A stretch of DNA of 18,191 bases from Paracoccaceae bacterium (GTDB taxonomy: Bacteria; Pseudomonadota; Alphaproteobacteria; Rhodobacterales; Rhodobacteraceae): positions 1 through 18,191 of the forward strand of contig WFTU01000422.1 in the NCBI GenBank assembly GCA_015485375.1, read 5' to 3'. Made by a program: the position numbers and the translations under genes. The notes under the pieces are model-generated. The model was given only the letters and a program-made list of their open reading frames with translations. It was not told the DNA's origin and made no database searches. Numbering within the stretch: the first letter of the stretch is position 1; each line of letters begins with the position of its first letter. This document shows, one piece after another, positions 15,088-18,191 of the stretch.

Positions 15088-16235
15088 CAGCTCCACCTCA
15101 CCCGTGGCATGATCCGGTCGGTTACGATGTCGTCCTTGTGCGCGATGATGCGCTCCAGCATTCCAGCCAGCACTTCATCGGTCATGAAATGGGGCTTCAG
15201 ACCCAACTCCTTCAGGCCGGAATAAACCGGGTTGTAGTAGTGCTCCTCCATTTCCTTACGGGGATTGGGGATGGACTTAATCTCAACATTCAACTCCATC
15301 CCGTCGCCAACCTTCTTCACCCGCTCGGCCAGTTCATTGACCGTGAATGTTTCGGTCAGCTGGTTGAAAATGCGCAGTTCACCCTTGTCAGCCGGATTTT
15401 CAGCCGCAAGCCGTACACATTGCAGCGTGTCGCGAAGGTTGAGATAGCCGCGGGTCTGACCGCCACCGCCATAGACAGTGAGCGGAATGCCCGCCACGGC
15501 CTGGACAAGAAACCGGTTCACGACGGTGCCGAAGATGTCGTCATAGTGGAAATTGGGCACCAGCGCAGGATCGAGATCGGCCTCGTCCGTCGAGAGGCCG
15601 TAAACCGGCCCCTGCATCAGATCGGTTACGCGGAGCCCATAGGTGCGCACGTAGAACCACAGCAGATCGGTATCGAGAACTTTTGTGGTGTGGTAGAGTG
15701 AACCCGCGGCGCGCGGAAACAGAAACCTGTCCTTGCGTCCCCTGTGCTCGATCTCGATCCAACCTTCCTCGATGTCGATATTGGGCGTGCCGTATTCTCC
15801 CATCGTGCCCAGCTTGACGATATGGCAATCGGGTACGATGTCCTTCACCGCCCAGATGCAGTTGAAGGTGACATCCAGGTTGTTGCGGAACGTCTCCCTT
15901 GCTTCCTGAAAACCGCGCATGGAATACGGGGCCGAGGGTTGTTCGGCGTAATGCACGATCACGTCCGGATCGGCTTCGCGCACTATCCCGAACATCTGCT
16001 CGGCTTGGCTCAGATCGGCTATCCTGACCGCTATCTCGTGGCCTGAAACCGCCTTGAAGACCCGGGCGCGCTGGCTCAGGCTCGGCGTCGCAATCAGCGC
16101 CTCGCTGTCGGTCGCCTCGGCAATGCGCCGGCGCAGGTAATTGTCGGCCACCGTGACCTCATGCCCCGCTGCAGCAAAATCCATTGCGGTCGGCCAGCCG
16201 AGATAGCCGTCTCCTCCTAGAATCAGAACCCTCAT
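15087..16235 (-). CDS. UDP-sulfoquinovose synthase-like SDR (SQD1/SqdB family)
   Basis: This 382-residue extended SDR closely follows remembered plant SQD1 sequence. GGDGYLGW (7-14), EQPSAPYSM (98-106), KLGTMGEYGTPNIDIEEG (141-158), YHTTK (181-185), GGQTRGYLNLRDTLQCV (258-274) and EEHYYN (330-335) are distinctive of that family. Thr144, Tyr181, His182 and Lys185 correspond to SQD1 Thr145, Tyr182, His183 and Lys186. SQD1 makes UDP-sulfoquinovose from UDP-glucose and sulfite. Pro100 stands where plant SQD1 has Arg101, so the exact product is open. Here it would supply a surface glycan rather than sulfolipid, since its neighbours are polysaccharide genes. ATG at 16235 has AGGGA 7 bases upstream; a longer frame to 16274 overlaps the previous gene. 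The gap to that gene is 28 bases, the widest among the intact genes of the operon. Confidence 0.82.
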   Translation of the reverse strand: MRVLILGGDGYLGWPTAMDFAAAGHEVTVADNYLRRRIAEATDSEALIATPSLSQRARVFKAVSGHEIAVRIADLSQAEQMFGIVREADPDVIVHYAEQPSAPYSMRGFQEARETFRNNLDVTFNCIWAVKDIVPDCHIVKLGTMGEYGTPNIDIEEGWIEIEHRGRKDRFLFPRAAGSLYHTTKVLDTDLLWFYVRTYGLRVTDLMQGPVYGLSTDEADLDPALVPNFHYDDIFGTVVNRFLVQAVAGIPLTVYGGGGQTRGYLNLRDTLQCVRLAAENPADKGELRIFNQLTETFTVNELAERVKKVGDGMELNVEIKSIPNPRKEMEEHYYNPVYSGLKELGLKPHFMTDEVLAGMLERIIAHKDDIVTDRIMPRVRWS

Positions 16236-16263
16236 CTTCTTATCCCTTTCCAACAAATCCCTA

Positions 16264-17241
16264 TCAGTCCCCAAGGAAGAACCGGACGGTCCGGCGAAGC
16301 CCGTCGTCCAGATTCATTTCCGCGTGCCAGCCGAGCCGTTCGCGCGCCCGGCTGGTGTCGGAGTAATTACGCGCCACGTCGCCGGTTCGGCGTTCGCCGT
16401 TGAACCATCGCGCCTCAATTCCCGCTTCCTCTCGAAGCGCGGAAACCAGCTTTTCGGTCAGTTCACCAACCGTGGTTTCGCGCGATGTGGCAATCTGGAA
16501 CACGTCACCGCCGATGCCGGGGCGCGTCGCGGCAGCGTGTATGGCGCGGATGAGGTCGTCGATATGGATGAAATCCCGGGTCTGCGAGCCGTCGCCATAG
16601 ATCTCCAGAACCTCACCGGCGAGCGCCTGCTTGATGAACTTGGCCACCACCGAGGCCTTGCGGGTCGAGCCCTCGCCATAGACATTACCGAAACGCAGAA
16701 CGACCGTCTCGACCCCGAACGAATGGAAATAGGCCGAGCAATAGCCCTCGCCGGCCAGTTTCGAGGCACCATAGGGTGAGGCCGGATGTGGCGCCATTTC
16801 CTCGTGCAGGGGCGGCATCTGCACCCCCAGCGGGGCGCCCGACGAGGCAAAGACGAACCGCCCTACCTCTGCATGGCGGGCCGCCTCAAGCATGTTGAGC
16901 GTTCCGATCACGTTGGTCTGACAATCTGCCCGCGGATCCTCGACCGAGGGCGCCACGCCGGTATTCGCGGCCAGATGGACGATTACGTCGGCACCCTGGC
17001 TGGCGGCAAGCGCCCGCTCGGCGTCGAGAATGTCGGCTTCGATCAGTTCGACGCCATCGCGCCAGTTCGCGGGATCGTCCAGTGCTTCGCCCTCCCCATA
17101 GGCGGTGACGGCGGCCAAGTCATCCCGGGTGCCGACCGATAGATTGTCATAGACGCGAATCCTGTGGCCGCCTTCGGCCAGAAGTCGCGTGATCAGCGCG
17201 CGCCCGATGAAGCCGCAGCCGCCTGTGATGAGCCAGTTCAT
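16264..17241 (-). CDS. NAD-dependent epimerase/dehydratase, UDP-glucose 4-epimerase-like
   Basis: A 325-residue extended SDR with GGCGFIG (7-13), HLAANTGVAPSVEDP (89-103), Ser134 (FASSGAP), and Tyr157/Lys161 in SPYGASKLAGE. LRFGNVYGEGS (~182-192) and IYGDGSQTRDFIHIDDL follow. These are the marks of GalE-like sugar-nucleotide 4-epimerases and related 4-reductases or decarboxylases. The family cannot be split further by eye; with the dehydratase two genes downstream, a 4-keto reductase role is also possible. Its ATG overlaps the upstream stop as ATGA. The complete triad suggests an active enzyme. Confidence 0.87.
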   Translation of the reverse strand: MNWLITGGCGFIGRALITRLLAEGGHRIRVYDNLSVGTRDDLAAVTAYGEGEALDDPANWRDGVELIEADILDAERALAASQGADVIVHLAANTGVAPSVEDPRADCQTNVIGTLNMLEAARHAEVGRFVFASSGAPLGVQMPPLHEEMAPHPASPYGASKLAGEGYCSAYFHSFGVETVVLRFGNVYGEGSTRKASVVAKFIKQALAGEVLEIYGDGSQTRDFIHIDDLIRAIHAAATRPGIGGDVFQIATSRETTVGELTEKLVSALREEAGIEARWFNGERRTGDVARNYSDTSRARERLGWHAEMNLDDGLRRTVRFFLGD

Positions 17242-17678
17242 TTGATGTGCCTCGGTTCTTCTATGATTACTGCCCCCGCGCCTGCACCTGAAAACGGCAC
17301 CTCGGAAGCCATGAACAGTGATTGGGTTGCGCCGTGGGCGAGCACGTCACACACCACCCTGGGCAGATGATCGGGCGATGTCACGAACAGGACTGCCCGG
17401 TTTCGGGAATGGTCGAGCGCATGGCGGACCTCGTCGGCCGTTTTGTACGCACGGCCGATATTGGTTACTCCCGCCTCTTCATACAACGCGCGGTTTTTTG
17501 GGTCGCTCGCGTCATCGGCAATGATAGTCAGGTCGAGCTCTTTGGCTATTGCCTGTGCCCTTGCCAAACGTCCGGACCGGGTGCCATCACCAAGCATCAC
17601 ATCGCGCCAATTCGCCATCCGGCTCGAATAGGAATGGACGAACACGAATTCCAGTTTACGAATAGGTTCTGCATCCAT
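17238..17678 (-). CDS. Uncharacterised protein, weakly DUF218/YdcF-like
   Basis: From ATG at 17678 the product has 146 residues, with no signal peptide or membrane segment. GDGTRSGRLARAQAIAKEL (~30-48) and VLFVTSPDHLPRVV (~98-111) resemble the sugar/nucleotide-like fold of the DUF218 (YdcF/ElyC) family, where a Ser-x-x-His-x-x-Arg element follows a hydrophobic strand. The protein is shorter than usual members and the match is weak, so the family is a guess. The ATG is 2 bases from the end of an IS5-type remnant and has no ribosome site; an upstream ATG inside the IS end (17693) is also in frame. The original start or leader may have been removed. The stop overlaps the epimerase start by 4 bases, so it is the first visible operon member. 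Confidence 0.6.
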   Translation of the reverse strand: MDAEPIRKLEFVFVHSYSSRMANWRDVMLGDGTRSGRLARAQAIAKELDLTIIADDASDPKNRALYEEAGVTNIGRAYKTADEVRHALDHSRNRAVLFVTSPDHLPRVVCDVLAHGATQSLFMASEVPFSGAGAGAVIIEEPRHIK

Positions 17679-17680
17679 AT

Positions 17681-17697
17681 GGCTTTGTTGCATAAAT
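17681..17697. repeat. IS5-type terminal inverted repeat
   Basis: The sequence GGCTTTGTTGCATAAAT marks the outer end of the IS5-family element. The partner end is outside the window, so the pair and any target duplication cannot be confirmed. The repeat carries an in-frame ATG (minus strand, 17693) reading into the adjacent gene. Confidence 0.6.
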
Positions 17698-17734
17698 CGG
17701 GTGATGGGTAGACTTCCCCCTTCCCCGGACGGAC

Positions 17735-18191
17735 TTATCCTGCGGGCACGGTGACAGGTATGCCAAGGGCGGTATAACGGTTGAGCACCGCGATGCGGAC
17801 TTGGATTTCCGCGACCTGCCGGTCGAAGTCCCGCGCCATCAGGCTTTGCCCCATCAGTTTCACACAATGCATCTTGCTCTCGACGCGACTTCGGCGATGG
17901 TACCCGCTCCACCGTCGCCAGATGGCGCGCCCGAGGTATCGCGAGGCATTGACCGCTTCGTTCCGGGCGATGGCCCCCGGGGTCGTGGGCTTCCAGGGTT
18001 TGGCATTCTTTCGCGGGGGTATGACGGCGTGGGCATTCCGGGCAGCAATCGCGTCGTGGCATTTGCGCGTGTCACAGGCCCGTCGGCGGTTACGGACCCG
18101 ATGTCCTGATCGGGCGGAATCTGGTCGAGCAACGCGGGCAGCATCGGCGCGTCGCCGACATTGCTGGTGGTGACCTCGACGGCCCGAACCT
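17735..18191 (-). pseudogene. IS5-family transposase, frameshifted, 5' end outside window
   Basis: Reading leftward from the edge gives PALLDQIPPDQDIGSVTADG. After a one-base deletion in the run of C at 18079-18081, the correct frame resumes as CHDAIAARNAHAVIPPRKNA, then WRRWSGYHRRSRVESKMHCV and LMARDFDRQVAEIQVRIAVL, ending GIPVTVPAG and TAA at 17735-17737. This is the familiar C-terminal half of IS5-group DDE transposases, including the conserved glutamate of RVESKM. The second catalytic region (family DGAYDT) is where the frame breaks, and its Tyr codon reads Cys. The copy should be inactive unless the frameshift is programmed, which is unlikely here. Confidence 0.83.

Larger units (their letters stand above)
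17681..18191 (-). mobile_element. IS5-family element, right part (continues beyond window)
   Basis: The element ends at 17681, where the plus strand begins GGCTTTGTTGCATAAATCGG, a terminal repeat of the kind carried by IS5-type elements of alphaproteobacteria. It contains the C-terminal coding region of the transposase. About 54 non-coding bases lie between the transposase stop and the terminus. It abuts the first operon gene, two bases from its ATG, so it replaced or separated the native promoter region. No obvious outward promoter is seen in these bases. Confidence 0.8.

Noticed and set aside
15138..15701. Plus-strand open frame of 187 codons
   Set aside because: Antisense to the SQD1-like gene; composition typical of a shadow frame.
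17238..18062. A 274-codon minus-strand open frame spanning the IS5 end and the small operon gene
   Set aside because: Its first ~125 codons are an alternate frame of the IS5 transposase and show Arg/Pro-rich shadow composition; only the part from 17678 looks like a protein.
1..18191. CRISPR array, tRNA, rRNA or riboswitch
   Set aside because: No regularly spaced repeats, tRNA-like cloverleaf or rRNA sequence was seen on either strand; intergenic space is nearly absent.

Overview
The window looks like part of a surface-polysaccharide (capsule, exopolysaccharide or O-antigen) locus from a GC-rich alphaproteobacterium, plausibly Rhodobacterales. That assignment is an inference from gene content, base composition, GTG/TTG starts and the IS5- and IS66-type remnants; there is no phylogenetic marker in the window. 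Every gene is on the minus strand, so transcription runs from high to low coordinates. Almost all junctions are 4-base overlaps (ATGA or GTGA) or gaps of a few bases, as in one long operon.

In transcription order: (a) 17681-18191 is the end of a frameshifted IS5-family element, abutting the first gene. (b) 14047-17678 holds a small uncharacterised protein, a GalE-like epimerase, a homologue of UDP-sulfoquinovose synthase (SQD1/SqdB family) and a UDP-GlcNAc 4,6-dehydratase-like enzyme with Met in place of the catalytic Tyr. (c) 10969-14011 holds two unrelated sulfotransferases on either side of a Wzx-type flippase. (d) 7376-10966 holds a Wzy/O-antigen-ligase-type membrane protein, clearly AT-richer than its surroundings, and two family-4-like glycosyltransferases. 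(e) 6836-7358 is a scar: the first ~31 codons of a NodU/CmcH-type carbamoyltransferase, followed by the decayed 3' end of an IS66-type transposase with its terminal repeat. (f) 1-6808 holds wecB and wecC (UDP-GlcNAc to UDP-ManNAc to UDP-ManNAcA), a Gfo/Idh/MocA oxidoreductase, a two-domain dehydrogenase (MDR plus Gfo/Idh/MocA) and a heparinase II/III-like protein that runs off the left edge.

Together the genes suggest a Wzx/Wzy-dependent glycan containing an N-acetyl-mannosaminuronic acid, a 6-deoxy-HexNAc-type sugar and possibly sulfoquinovose, further decorated with sulfate esters. The glycan would therefore carry sulfur both as C-sulfonate and as O-sulfate. A carbamoyl decoration appears to have been lost through the IS66 event. 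No initiating phosphoglycosyltransferase and no export (Wza/Wzc) genes are visible; they may lie outside the window. Activities are inferred from motifs and remembered family sequences; no search was run.
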